Source: CAXSEF01 sp964236535 (lineage in GTDB: Bacteria > Pseudomonadota > Alphaproteobacteria > Acetobacterales > Acetobacteraceae). Taken from it: DNA of 64,000 bases. The notes under the pieces are model-generated. The model was not told the DNA's origin and did no database searches. It was given only the letters and a program-made list of their open reading frames with translations. Of the stretch, positions 26,291 to 34,724 are shown piece after piece. A program made the translations under genes and the position numbers. How positions within the stretch are numbered: position 1 is the first letter of the stretch; the number at the start of each line of letters is the position of its first letter. The stretch spans positions 1 through 64,000 of the forward strand of contig CAXSEF010000007.1 in NCBI GenBank assembly GCA_964236535.1, given 5' to 3'.

Positions 26291-26417
26291 CCGCAACGCG
26301 CCTGCCCTCACATCATCGGACCTGCAGCGGGCACGACCGTCCCGCACCGGCGTCACGGCTCGCCGGCCGCACCACGTCCCGGGCCGCCAGCCCGTGACGT
26401 GGCAAGTATCGTCGCCG

Positions 26418-26939
26418 TCAGACTGACGCGGTGGCCTTTTCGTGTCTCGCGGCAAGCTTGGCGGCCTTTTCGCCGAGCTGGGTGGCAGCCTCGTCGGCCT
26501 TGTAGATGTCGCTGACGATGGCCTTCAGCCGCGTGTCGTGCTTCTGCATCCCGAGCGCGCGCGCCAGGGCGGCGGCCGATCCGAAGCCGGTGATGCCGTA
26601 GTGCGACATGCGCTGATACTGCGCGATCAGGACGATGTCGCGCAGCTCGCCGTCCGCCGGCGCTTCCTTGACGCCGTGCTTGAGCGCCTCCTTGACCAGG
26701 CCTTCCATGCCCTTGCAATGCTCCGGCTCGACCTCTTCGCCGGCTTCCTGCAGCAGGACCTTGAGTGTCTCGTTGTGCTTGCCGATGCCGTCGATCGAGC
26801 CGTCCAGGAACGACCTGAGCTTCTCGTCGTGCGCCTGGCCGGTCAGCGTGGCGAGGGCGCGGACCATCTGTTCGTTGGCGGACCACAGGTCCTTGATCTC
26901 GCCGGTGTAGACATCCTTGAGGCTCTCGGGCACGGACAT
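26418..26939 (-). CDS. DUF892 ferritin-like protein (YciE family)
   Basis: The 173-residue four-helix protein begins SLKDVYTGEIKDLWSANEQMV. It continues with HNETLKVLLQEAGEEVEPEHCKGMEGLVKEA and LIAQYQRMSHYGITGFGSAAALA, the DUF892 pattern with carboxylate and His residues that could bind a di-metal centre. GGGAGA stands 5 nt before ATG 26939. Such proteins are often linked to stress survival. The role here is inferred from the family only. Confidence 0.85.
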   Translation of the reverse strand: MSVPESLKDVYTGEIKDLWSANEQMVRALATLTGQAHDEKLRSFLDGSIDGIGKHNETLKVLLQEAGEEVEPEHCKGMEGLVKEALKHGVKEAPADGELRDIVLIAQYQRMSHYGITGFGSAAALARALGMQKHDTRLKAIVSDIYKADEAATQLGEKAAKLAARHEKATASV

Positions 26940-27068
26940 GACATTCTCCCTGGGTGACACGGAGGGTGAACGCGGCGTACCGGGCGAAGATCGCGACGCG
27001 GGCAGGGAAGGGGCGCTGCAACCGATCAGGAAATCGTCAGCGGCGCGGCGGTGTTCGGGTCGGGGCAA

Positions 27069-27187
27069 GCAAGGCCTGGCTCTCCCCGCGCCGGAGGCCC
27101 GAGGCCTGTGCAAACCCGTTCCCCAGGCACAGGGATTCCAAAGGCTCGGCCTTCGGCGGAGTCCAGAGGCAGAGCCTCTGGCCCTGC
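27069..27187 (+). repeat. Dispersed palindromic repeat, copy 9 (119 bp)
   Basis: The copy runs from GCAAGGCC to GGCCCTGC and keeps GATTC and GAGTC and the last two hairpins. It lies 32 bp from the lipoprotein stop. Confidence 0.92.
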
Positions 27188-27219
27188 CTGCCTGGGCGGT
27201 CACCCAGGCCCGGTTGGCA

Positions 27220-27600
27220 TCAGAACTCCGGCCAGCGCGCGGTGCGCTGCCGTTCCTGCGCGGCGGTCAGCGTGCGCGGTCCGTCGGCCAGCTCCTGCGG
27301 CAGGTTGGGCACCGCGGCGGGGTCGGCCCAGCAGTCCACGCCGCCCAGGCCGCGCGTGCAGTAGACCGGTGGCTCGGGCGGCGGTTCCTTCTCCCGGCAG
27401 TAGCTCTCGCCACGATCGAGGCGGACGATCGAGCAGTCCCGGCCGCTGGCGCCGGAGAACAGCAGGTCGAACACGCCGCGGTGGAAGGTCGCGACCGAGG
27501 CGAGGTCGGCCGCACCCAGCGCCACCGCAGGCGTCGCCGGCGGCGTGCAGGCACCGAGCGCGCAGACCAGCAGCAGGAGGGCGGGTAGGACGGCTCGCAT
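27220..27600 (-). CDS. Small lipoprotein of unknown function
   Basis: This 126-residue protein has a lipoprotein signal peptide ending LVCALGAC (lipobox LGAC), so it should be anchored in a membrane. The mature part has four further Cys residues (DCSIVRL, SYCREKE, VYCTRG, DCWADP), which may form disulfides. ATG 27600 is chosen because AGGA lies 9 nt upstream; another ATG sits at 27609. I do not recognise the family. Confidence 0.75.
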   Translation of the reverse strand: MRAVLPALLLLVCALGACTPPATPAVALGAADLASVATFHRGVFDLLFSGASGRDCSIVRLDRGESYCREKEPPPEPPVYCTRGLGGVDCWADPAAVPNLPQELADGPRTLTAAQERQRTARWPEF

Positions 27601-27792
27601 GGCGCCCATCCTGCGCCTGGACCGATGAACGAAACGTTTCCCGGCCCACCGGTTCGGCCGCCAGCTCCTGGAAGCGATAATGCCGCCGCCGCTCAGCCCC
27701 AGCCCCTGCCGTGTTTGCTCCCGGGGGGCCTGCTCGCTATGGTCCGCCGCCCTGCCCGGGGTCGTCCCGTGCGCGCCTGACCGGGATCCAGC

Positions 27793-28530
27793 GTGGCCGA
27801 TATCTTCGACGAGGTGGGCGACGAGGTCCGCGAGGAGCAGCGGCGGCGGGTGGCGATCCGCGCCGCGATCGCGGCCACGGTGGCGGCGGTGCTGCTGGTG
27901 CTCGCGGCCGGCGGCTGGCAGCTGTGGCGCTGGCGCCAGATGCAGGAGGCGCGCGCGGTGGCGGGGCGGTTCCTCGCCGCGACGCAGCAGGCCGACGCTC
28001 CCACGCCGGCCGGCCGCGAATCCGGCCGGGCCGAGGCGGCGACGGCGTTCGCCGCCATCGCGCAGGCCGGGCCGGAGGGCTACCGGGTGCTGTCGCTGCT
28101 GCGCGAGGCGGCGTTGCGCGCCGATGCCGGCGATTCCACCGCGGCGCGCCGGCTGTGGGACCAGGTCGCGGCGGACCCGGCAGCGTCGGCGCTGCTGCGC
28201 GACTATGCGAGCCTGCTGTGGGTGCAGAACCAGGTGGACTCCGGCGATCCGGCGACGCTGCAGACGCGGCTCGCCCCGCTGCTGACCCCCGAGAGCGCAT
28301 GGCGGCCGCTGGCAGAGGAGGCGCAGGCGCTGGTGCAGCTGCGCTCCAGCCAGGACGCGCCCGGCCGGGCGACGCTGCGGCGCCTGGCGGGCGACGTCGC
28401 GGCGCCGAACGGGGTGCGCCAGCGCGCGACGCTGGTGCTGGAGGCGCTGGGCGAGCCGGCCCCGCCGGGAGCGCCGTCGCAGCAGGCGCCGGCGGGCGTG
28501 GACGGCGGGATCGCGGATGGCGGGGAATGA
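27793..28530 (+). CDS. YfgM-like TPR membrane protein
   Basis: This 245-residue protein starts with GTG. The cytoplasmic MADIFDEVGDEVREEQRRR is followed by one membrane helix (about residues 24-44) and a periplasmic TPR-like helical region. The arrangement and the position just before bamB and der match YfgM, a partner of the Sec/BAM assembly line. The last 20 residues are low-complexity. After the stop, a 35-codon frame (28527-28634) overlaps as ATGA, but I could not support it as a gene. Confidence 0.8.
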   Translation: MADIFDEVGDEVREEQRRRVAIRAAIAATVAAVLLVLAAGGWQLWRWRQMQEARAVAGRFLAATQQADAPTPAGRESGRAEAATAFAAIAQAGPEGYRVLSLLREAALRADAGDSTAARRLWDQVAADPAASALLRDYASLLWVQNQVDSGDPATLQTRLAPLLTPESAWRPLAEEAQALVQLRSSQDAPGRATLRRLAGDVAAPNGVRQRATLVLEALGEPAPPGAPSQQAPAGVDGGIADGGE

Positions 28531-28657
28531 ATGCGGCGGGCGTGACGCACGGCCTCCAGTCGGCCTGGCCCGCAGCCTGCGGCAATGGTGCGGAGTGCGA
28601 CGTGTGCCACTACTCCATGGACAGCGAGGGCTGACCGCATGAGTGCGAGCTCCACCA

Positions 28658-28757
28658 NNNNNNNNNNNNNNNNNNNNNNNNNNNNNNNNNNNNNNNNNNN
28701 NNNNNNNNNNNNNNNNNNNNNNNNNNNNNNNNNNNNNNNNNNNNNNNNNNNNNNNNN
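28658..28757. other. Assembly gap (100 N)
   Basis: Exactly 100 N, the usual placeholder for a scaffold gap of unknown size. It sits immediately before bamB, so the bamB start codon and any promoter or small gene between YfgM and BamB are unseen. Just before it, ATGAGTGCGAGCTCCACC (28639-) may be the start of something cut by the gap. Confidence 0.98.
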
Positions 28758-30079
28758 TGACCCGTCGCGCGGGGCTGCTGCTGCCGCTGGCGGCGCTGTC
28801 CGGATGCGGCGTGCTGGACACCATATTCAGCGACGATGCCGACAAGAAGGTGCTGCCCGGCAAGCGCGAGGCCGCGCTCGGCAACGTGGCCTCGGACATG
28901 GCGCAGGCGGATTCCGCGCACCTGCCGCCGATCATCGTGCCGCCGGTCGTGCGCAACGCCGACTGGCCACAGCCGGGCGGCGTGCCCACGCACGTGATGG
29001 GCAACCTCGCCGGCGGGTTCAAGCCGGCCTGGACCGCCAGGATCGGCGTCGGCGGCGGCTATCGCGCCAAGCTGACCGCGCAGCCGGTGGTGCTCGGCGG
29101 CCGGGTGTTCACCATGGACACCACGGCGCTGGTGAGCGCGTTCGACCTCAGGACCGGCGAGCCGCTGTGGCAGCGCGTGACCCAGGCCAAGGACAGCCGC
29201 AGCAGCAACATCGCCGGCGGCATCGTCGCCGGCGCCGGCGTGGTCTACGTGGTGACCGGCCGCGGCGACGCGCTGGCGCTGGCGGCGGACAGCGGCAAGG
29301 TGGTGTGGCGGTCGGAGCTGGCGATGCCGGCGCGCAGCCTGCCGACGCTGGGCGACGGCCGGCTCTACGTGGGGCTGATCGACGGCCGGCTGGTGGCGCT
29401 CGACATCCATGGCGGCAGGCAGCTGTGGTCGTACCAGGCGTCCGAGGCGCCGCTGATCGTGCTGGGCCAGCCGGCGCCGGCCTATGCCGAGGGGCTGGTG
29501 GTGGCGGGCTTCGCCTCCGGCGAGGTCACGGCGCTGCGGGCCGACACCGGGTCGCTGGCCTGGACCGACAACCTCGGCGCCGGCGGCGGCCGCAGCGCGT
29601 CGACCGACGTGAGCTCGGTGCACGCGACCCCGGTGATCGAGGGCGGCACCGTCTATGCGGTGGGGCTCGCCGGCCTGACCGTGGCGCTGGACCTGCGCTC
29701 CGGCCGCAGGGTCTGGGAGCGCAGCATCGGCGGCGGGCAGATGCCGTGGCTGGCGGGCGACTGGATCTACATGGTGGACAACGACCAGCAGCTGCTGGCG
29801 ATGACCAGGTCGGAGGGCCGGGTGCGCTGGGTCGCCGACCTGCCGCACTACACCAACGAGAAGAAGCACACCGGGCCGCTGTTCTGGTCCGGCCCGGCGC
29901 TGGTGAACTACCGCCTGGTGATGACCGGCGACCGCGGCCAGGTGCTGTATGCGAACCCGGTGACCGGGGTGGTGACCGGCGGGCTGGACCTGCCGGCGGC
30001 CGGCGCGGTGCCGCCGGTGGTGGCGTCGGGCACGGTGCTGATCCTGAGCGATGACGGGACGCTGACCGCGCTGCGCTAG
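28757..30079 (+). CDS. bamB: Outer-membrane assembly lipoprotein BamB
   Basis: About 440 residues, forming an eight-bladed PQQ-like beta-propeller that helps BamA insert outer-membrane proteins. The visible sequence begins TG-ACC-CGT right after the gap, so the A of ATG is probably the last N (inferred). A lipobox LSGC follows the leader RRAGLLLPLAALSGC. Propeller blades repeat as GRVFTMDT, GVVYVVTGRGD, GRLYVGLIDGRLVALD, GTVYAVGLAG. It sits between yfgM-like and der, the order known from E. coli. Confidence 0.93.
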   Translation, partial: XTRRAGLLLPLAALSGCGVLDTIFSDDADKKVLPGKREAALGNVASDMAQADSAHLPPIIVPPVVRNADWPQPGGVPTHVMGNLAGGFKPAWTARIGVGGGYRAKLTAQPVVLGGRVFTMDTTALVSAFDLRTGEPLWQRVTQAKDSRSSNIAGGIVAGAGVVYVVTGRGDALALAADSGKVVWRSELAMPARSLPTLGDGRLYVGLIDGRLVALDIHGGRQLWSYQASEAPLIVLGQPAPAYAEGLVVAGFASGEVTALRADTGSLAWTDNLGAGGGRSASTDVSSVHATPVIEGGTVYAVGLAGLTVALDLRSGRRVWERSIGGGQMPWLAGDWIYMVDNDQQLLAMTRSEGRVRWVADLPHYTNEKKHTGPLFWSGPALVNYRLVMTGDRGQVLYANPVTGVVTGGLDLPAAGAVPPVVASGTVLILSDDGTLTALR

Positions 30080-30167
30080 GCAAGGCCCGACAAGCGGACC
30101 CCCTATCATATGCCGGTCCAGGGCGGCTCGCCCTGGCGGAGTCCGGAGGCGGCGCCTCCGGCCTTGC
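30080..30167 (+). repeat. Dispersed palindromic repeat, copy 10 (88 bp)
   Basis: The copy starts with GCAAGGCC directly after the bamB TAG and ends with GGCCTTGC. Both hairpins carry changed but still complementary arms: CCAGGGCG..CGCCCTGG and CCGGAGGCGGCGCCTCCGG. It has one GAGTC and lies between bamB and der. Confidence 0.95.
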
Positions 30168-30191
30168 TTTCTCGACCAGGGGAACCGCGCG

Positions 30192-31811
30192 ATGCCTGCC
30201 AAGCAGACCCACACCGACATCGGCCCGAGCGCCGGCGACCTGCCCGTGGTGGTGATCGCCGGCCGGCCCAACGTCGGCAAGTCGACGCTGTTCAACCGGC
30301 TGTCCGGGCGCCGCTCGGCTCTGGTCGCCGACACGCCGGGGGTCACCCGCGACCGCAAGGACGCCGAGGCGGTGCTGCGCGGCCGCACGGTGCGGCTGGT
30401 CGACACCGCGGGGCTCGAGGAGTCCGCACCCGACACGCTGTACGGCCGGATGCGGGCCTCGTCGCAGGCCGCGGTGGCGCAGGCGGACCTGGTGGTGTTC
30501 GTGGTCGACGCCCGGGCCGGGATCACTCCCGCGGACAGCCACTTCGCGGAGTGGCTGCGCAGGCAGGGCCGTCCGGTGCTGCTGGTCGCGAACAAGACCG
30601 AGGGGCGCGGCGGGGCGGCCTCGGCGATGGACGCGTTCTCCCTCGGCCTGGGCGACCCGGTGGCGATCTCGGCCGAGCACGGCGACGGGCTGTCCGGGCT
30701 GATGAGCGAGATCGCGGAGCGGCTGCCCGGCGGCCGGCGCACCGCACCGCCGGCGGACGACAGCTCCGCGACCACGCGGCGGCGGGCACGGCGGGCGGCT
30801 GGGCAGGAGGGCGCGCCGGCGGTGGACGCCGCACCGGCCGGGGCAACCCGAAGCGGACCACAAGCGTCGGGCACGTCGCCGCGGCAGGGCGCCGACCCCG
30901 GCGGCACCGACCTCCCCGCGTCCATGCTCGGCGACGCCGAGGCGCTGCGGGCGGTCCGCGCGGCCGAGGCGGCATGCGCGGCGGACGAGGCGGCGCCCTC
31001 GCGGCCGCTGCGCCTCGCGATCGTCGGCCGGCCGAACGCCGGCAAGTCGACGCTGCTGAACCGGCTGCTCGGCGAGGAGCGGATGATCACCGGGCCGGAG
31101 CCGGGCCTGACCCGCGACTCCGTGCTCTCGGTGCTGCACGACCCGCTCGGCGACGTCGAGCTGGTCGACACCGCCGGCCTGCGCAAGAAGGCGCGCATCG
31201 AGGCCCAGCTCGAGCGGATGTCGGTCAGCGCCACCATCGAGGCGCTCAAGATGGCCGAGGTGGTGGTGCTGTGCATCGACGCCGAGCTCGGCCTGCACGA
31301 GCAGGACCTGCAGATCGCCCGGCTGATCGAGCGCGAGGGCCGGGCCTGCGTGCTGGCGCTGAACAAGTGGGACGCGGTCGAGGACCGGCAGGTCGCCCGC
31401 CGCGCCATCTCGGACCGGCTGGAGACCTCGCTCGCGCAGATGAAGGGCATCCCCGTGGTCGCGTTCTCGGCGCTGACCGGGGCGGGGATCGGCCATCTGC
31501 TGCCCACGGTGCGGGCGGCGCACGCCACCTGGAACAAGCGCGTCGCCACCGGCGCGCTGAACCGCTGGTTCGAGCACGCGCTGTCCCGCCACCCGACCCC
31601 GCTGGTCGAGGGCAAGCGGGTCAAGCTGCGCTACATGACCCAGGCCAAGGCGCGCCCGCCGACCTTCGTGGTGTTCGGCACCCGCGCCGAGATGCTGCCC
31701 GAGGACTACCGGCGCTACCTGGTCAACGGCCTGCGCGAGCAGTTCGTGCTGCCCGGGACGCCGGTGCGGCTGCAGCTGCGCGGGACCAAGAACCCCTACG
31801 CGGACGATTGA
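30192..31811 (+). CDS. der: Ribosome-assembly GTPase Der (EngA)
   Basis: The 539-residue tandem GTPase acts in 50S assembly. The first P-loop GRPNVGKS is at residues 24-31 with DTAGLEES, and the second GRPNAGKS is at about 278 with DTAGLRKKARIE and LNKWD. The C-terminal KH-like domain ends RGTKNPY. The linker between the two G domains is unusually long (about 85 residues, rich in Ala, Pro, Arg and Asp) compared with the short acidic linker of most Der proteins. Confidence 0.95.
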   Translation: MPAKQTHTDIGPSAGDLPVVVIAGRPNVGKSTLFNRLSGRRSALVADTPGVTRDRKDAEAVLRGRTVRLVDTAGLEESAPDTLYGRMRASSQAAVAQADLVVFVVDARAGITPADSHFAEWLRRQGRPVLLVANKTEGRGGAASAMDAFSLGLGDPVAISAEHGDGLSGLMSEIAERLPGGRRTAPPADDSSATTRRRARRAAGQEGAPAVDAAPAGATRSGPQASGTSPRQGADPGGTDLPASMLGDAEALRAVRAAEAACAADEAAPSRPLRLAIVGRPNAGKSTLLNRLLGEERMITGPEPGLTRDSVLSVLHDPLGDVELVDTAGLRKKARIEAQLERMSVSATIEALKMAEVVVLCIDAELGLHEQDLQIARLIEREGRACVLALNKWDAVEDRQVARRAISDRLETSLAQMKGIPVVAFSALTGAGIGHLLPTVRAAHATWNKRVATGALNRWFEHALSRHPTPLVEGKRVKLRYMTQAKARPPTFVVFGTRAEMLPEDYRRYLVNGLREQFVLPGTPVRLQLRGTKNPYADD

Positions 31812-31816
31812 GCGAC

Positions 31817-31937
31817 GCCAGAGGCTCCGCCCGGACCCGCCAAAGGCCTTGAGGCCTTTGGAAACCCGCTCCTCAAGCAAACGGATTCCAAAGGCTAGGC
31901 CTTTGGCGGAGTCCAGAGGCAGAGCCTCTGGCCTTCC
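31817..31937 (+). repeat. Dispersed palindromic repeat, copy 11
   Basis: The left terminus is worn, while the hairpins CCAAAGGC..GCCTTTGG, CCAAAGGCTAGGCCTTTGG and CCAGAGGCAGAGCCTCTGG are intact. The right end is GGCCTTCC, and GATTC and GAGTC are present. It begins 5 bp after the der stop, between convergent der and the porin gene. Confidence 0.9.
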
Positions 31938-32022
31938 TTGCGTGCCCTGGCCGGTCACGCCCACGGTGTGCTCCGACACGTCGGCCCCCGAAGAAGCACA
32001 GGCGCCGCTCGCCGGCCGCCGA

Positions 32023-33522
32023 TCAGAACTGCGCGTGCAGCCGCGCGCCGAGGAAGCTGACCGGCCCGCGGTCGCGGTTGTAGGCGGGGTTGTCGACGAA
32101 CTGGTAGTCCGCCGACAGGTGCACCCCGTTCACCAGCTGGGCGCTGTAGTACGTCTCCAGGATCTGCTCCGGCCCCGAGTTCGGCAGCCGCCCGTCGCCG
32201 ATGAGGATGCCGAGCCCCCCGGCGTTGAGGTAGTTCTTGAACGCCCGGCTGATGTCGTTGCGCACCAGCCCGAGCCCGATGGTGTCGTCCGGGCGCTTCC
32301 AGCGGTTGCCGGCGAGCGACAGCCCGAGCGAGACCGAGTTGTCGATATCGGTGAACGAGGTGATCGAGCTCTGCCCGTCGGACAGCCCGGCGCGCAGGAA
32401 GAAGCCGAGGTCCGCGGTGATCGACTGCTCGACGTTGAGGCTGCCGCCGCCCTTGCCGCGGTAGCGCAGCACGCTGAACAGGCTGGGCGTGGTCCCGGTC
32501 GCGATCCCCAGCGCCGTCGCCTGCGCGTAGCTGCCGAACAGCCCGCGCGAGAAGAACCCGTTGATCTTCACCTTGCCGTCCTGCCCGAACAGCGTGTGCC
32601 GCTCCTCCGCCTCGGCGATGTACTGCTCCTGGTGGAGGAAATGCAGGTCGAGGTACTTGTACTCGGGCAGCGTCGGCAGGTCGAACACGCCGCCGCGCAG
32701 GGTCCACCAGTCCTGGTACCACTCGGCCGACGCGCCGTAGCTGAAGCCCCAGGCGTCGCCCGCCTGGTCGAAGCTGCCGGCGTCGATCAGCGACCAGTTC
32801 AGGAAGTCGTTGCGCGGGTCGTGCGCGTAGCGGTTGGTGTCGAACACGTCGAAGCTGGAGAACTTGCCGATGCTGAGCACCACCCGGTTCGCCGTCTGCG
32901 ACCCGCCCAGCTGGTTGAGGTCCGGGTCCACCGCCTGCACCGCGCCGCCCAGGTCGAGGGTCTGGCGCAGGAACAGCCGCGGCACCCGCACGTAGGGCTC
33001 GGCCGAGCCCAGCTTGTAGGCCTCCGCGCTGACGTAGCCGGCCAGCCCGAGGGTGTTGGAGGGCCCGAATCCCTGGTCGACCTCGGGGTTGACCCACACC
33101 TCGGCCCCCGCCCAGGGCCGCACGCCGCCGTACAGGGTGACGTCCCAGGTCTCGCGCGCGCGGCTGCCCGGGTTAAGGCTCTGCGCGCCGCTGTAGGGTG
33201 CGCGGAAGGCAGGCTGGTAGATGTCGGTGAAGGTGGACTGGCCATGGATCGCCCAGTCCTGCACCGCCGCAGCCGTGGTGGCGTCGGCGGTCGACGCCGC
33301 GGTCGAGGCGTCGGACGGCGGCGCGCTGCCGGGCGCCGTGCTGCGCGGGCCGCCCTCCGGGGTGGGAGCCGGGTCGACCGCAGCAACCACAGCCTGCGCG
33401 CGGCCCGGCGTCGGCGTGAGCAGCGCGGCGGCAAGGCCGGTCACGACCAGGCGCCCCAGTCGCGGGGCGCGCGCCGCGCAGAACCACCCGGCACCCGGTG
33501 ACGGCTTCGACACGCGGGTCAT
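32023..33522 (-). CDS. Carbohydrate porin, OprB-like outer-membrane protein
   Basis: The product has 499 residues. The signal peptide (GLAAALLTPTPGRAQA) is followed by an Ala/Pro/Ser/Thr-rich linker. The beta-barrel then begins WAIHGQSTFTDIYQPAF. Family blocks include GVRPWAGAEVWVNPEVDQGFG, FDTNRYAHDPRNDFLNWS, WGFSYGASAEWYQ and the last strand VSFLGARLHAQF with a terminal Phe. Such porins let sugars and other small solutes through the outer membrane. ATG 33522 has GGAG 10 nt upstream; a GTG at 33537 is an alternative start. Confidence 0.9.
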   Translation of the reverse strand: MTRVSKPSPGAGWFCAARAPRLGRLVVTGLAAALLTPTPGRAQAVVAAVDPAPTPEGGPRSTAPGSAPPSDASTAASTADATTAAAVQDWAIHGQSTFTDIYQPAFRAPYSGAQSLNPGSRARETWDVTLYGGVRPWAGAEVWVNPEVDQGFGPSNTLGLAGYVSAEAYKLGSAEPYVRVPRLFLRQTLDLGGAVQAVDPDLNQLGGSQTANRVVLSIGKFSSFDVFDTNRYAHDPRNDFLNWSLIDAGSFDQAGDAWGFSYGASAEWYQDWWTLRGGVFDLPTLPEYKYLDLHFLHQEQYIAEAEERHTLFGQDGKVKINGFFSRGLFGSYAQATALGIATGTTPSLFSVLRYRGKGGGSLNVEQSITADLGFFLRAGLSDGQSSITSFTDIDNSVSLGLSLAGNRWKRPDDTIGLGLVRNDISRAFKNYLNAGGLGILIGDGRLPNSGPEQILETYYSAQLVNGVHLSADYQFVDNPAYNRDRGPVSFLGARLHAQF

Positions 33523-33537
33523 GCACGGGCACTCCAC

Positions 33538-33929
33538 TGCACCAGACCGCGCCGTCGCGCGACCCGGTTATGGTTCCTCCCGCCTGTCGCGGCCGAGGCA
33601 GCGCGCCAGGCACGCCGTCTGGCGCGCGCACCCCTGCACGACACCGCAGCGGCCCGTGCGCCCAAGGTCCGCCGCCGGCATGGCCGTCACGGCCGGATGT
33701 ATTCCGCGACCGGGTTCACGACTTGGCCCGACCGGCCGACCCGGTCAACGCGAAACTTGGCGACGCGCCCCACCGCTGCGCCGATCGCGCGCGGGGTGAT
33801 GCCCGTTCGTGACGGTCGTTACGTTCCGCATGGTCGGCCGCCCCACGCCATGCCCCGGCGACCGCGGCCCGGAGCACCGGCACCGCACCCGCAGCCGTCC
33901 CTCCGGCGCGTCTCTGGGGCGGCCGCCGC
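33538..33929. other. Intergenic region with no recognised content
   Basis: This stretch holds 392 bp between the porin start and the stop of the DUF5872-like gene, both on the minus strand. It should contain the porin promoter. I see no gene, no copy of the dispersed repeat and no clear terminator. Confidence 0.5.
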
Positions 33930-34436
33930 CTACTCGCCGAGCGCTGCGACCAGCTCCGACTTGCGCATCCGCGTCCGCCCGGCCACGCCCGCCGCGCGCG
34001 CCTTGTCCAGCAGCGCCGCGCGCGTCATCGCTCCCAGTCCGCCATCGCGCGCCGCCGCCGTCTTGCGCGCCACGTCGGCCGGCTGCGCGGAATGCTGCTG
34101 TCCCTTCTTGGTGTCCGCCCGCTTCTTCGCGGTGGTCCGCGCATACTCCTCGGCCGACAACCCCTCGCGCGCCTGCTTCGGCAGGTAGCGCTCCCCGGTC
34201 CTGCCCGACTCGCCGCCCGACTTCGTGCCCCATTCCTCGTGCGTCCACTGCGCGAGGTGGTTGTCCGCCGCCTTGGCCCCCTCGTAGCCGCCGCCCTCGG
34301 CCTTGTAGTCGTGCACCGCCAGCTGCGCCTTGCGCGCCGACCACTGCCCCGGCTTGCCGCCCTTGTCGCCCTCGGTGACGTGCTCCTTGACCGTCTCCCA
34401 CAGCTTCGGGTCGGTCTTCTTCGCGGTCTTGGCCAT
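33930..34436 (-). CDS. DUF5872-like protein with C-terminal SAP/Rho-N-like segment
   Basis: This 168-residue, very basic, charged protein has an N-terminal block DPKLWETVKEHVTEGDKGGKP followed by QWSARKAQLAVHDYKAEGGGY and HLAQWTHEEWGTKSG. The tail MTRAALLDKARAAGVAGRTR..KSELVAALG resembles a Rho N-terminal or SAP helix-extension-helix, which suggests nucleic-acid binding. GGGAG lies 8 nt before the ATG. The family name is from memory of such proteins, and the function is unknown. Confidence 0.75.
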   Translation of the reverse strand: MAKTAKKTDPKLWETVKEHVTEGDKGGKPGQWSARKAQLAVHDYKAEGGGYEGAKAADNHLAQWTHEEWGTKSGGESGRTGERYLPKQAREGLSAEEYARTTAKKRADTKKGQQHSAQPADVARKTAAARDGGLGAMTRAALLDKARAAGVAGRTRMRKSELVAALGE

Positions 34437-34516
34437 CGCCCTGCTCCCTGTCCACCCACCCGACGCGCTGCCCCCGGCCGCGGTTGCAGCCGCCCTGATG
34501 TCTGGCCGCAAGCGAA

Positions 34517-34655
34517 GCAAGGCCGGGCTCTTCCTCCGCCCGCATTCCAATGGCCCAAGCGGGCCATCGGAACCTTGCGCGGGCTCCGCCCGGACCCGCC
34601 AAAGGCTGAGCCTCTCGGAAACCACGCCCTGAAGCACAGGGGTTCCAGCGGCCCG
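34517..34655 (+). repeat. Dispersed palindromic repeat, copy 12 (right end lost)
   Basis: The copy starts GCAAGGCCGGGCTC and keeps CCGCCAAAGGCTGAGCCT, then ends in GGGGTTCCAGCGGCCCGG without the last hairpin or terminus. It lies in the divergent space before the FkbH-like gene. Confidence 0.8.
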
Positions 34656-34724
34656 GTCCCGGCAACCTCCCCCTCGTGACGGCGTCGCCCACCGGCCGGG
34701 CCGTCCTGTGCTAACCCTTGCTGC

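Noticed and set aside
34086..34679. Frames spanning the repeat copies that encode recurring peptides such as GVQRQSLWPCL and KARGSASGL
   Set aside because: These peptides recur because the DNA repeat recurs. Except in gspH they are not joined to any real protein.
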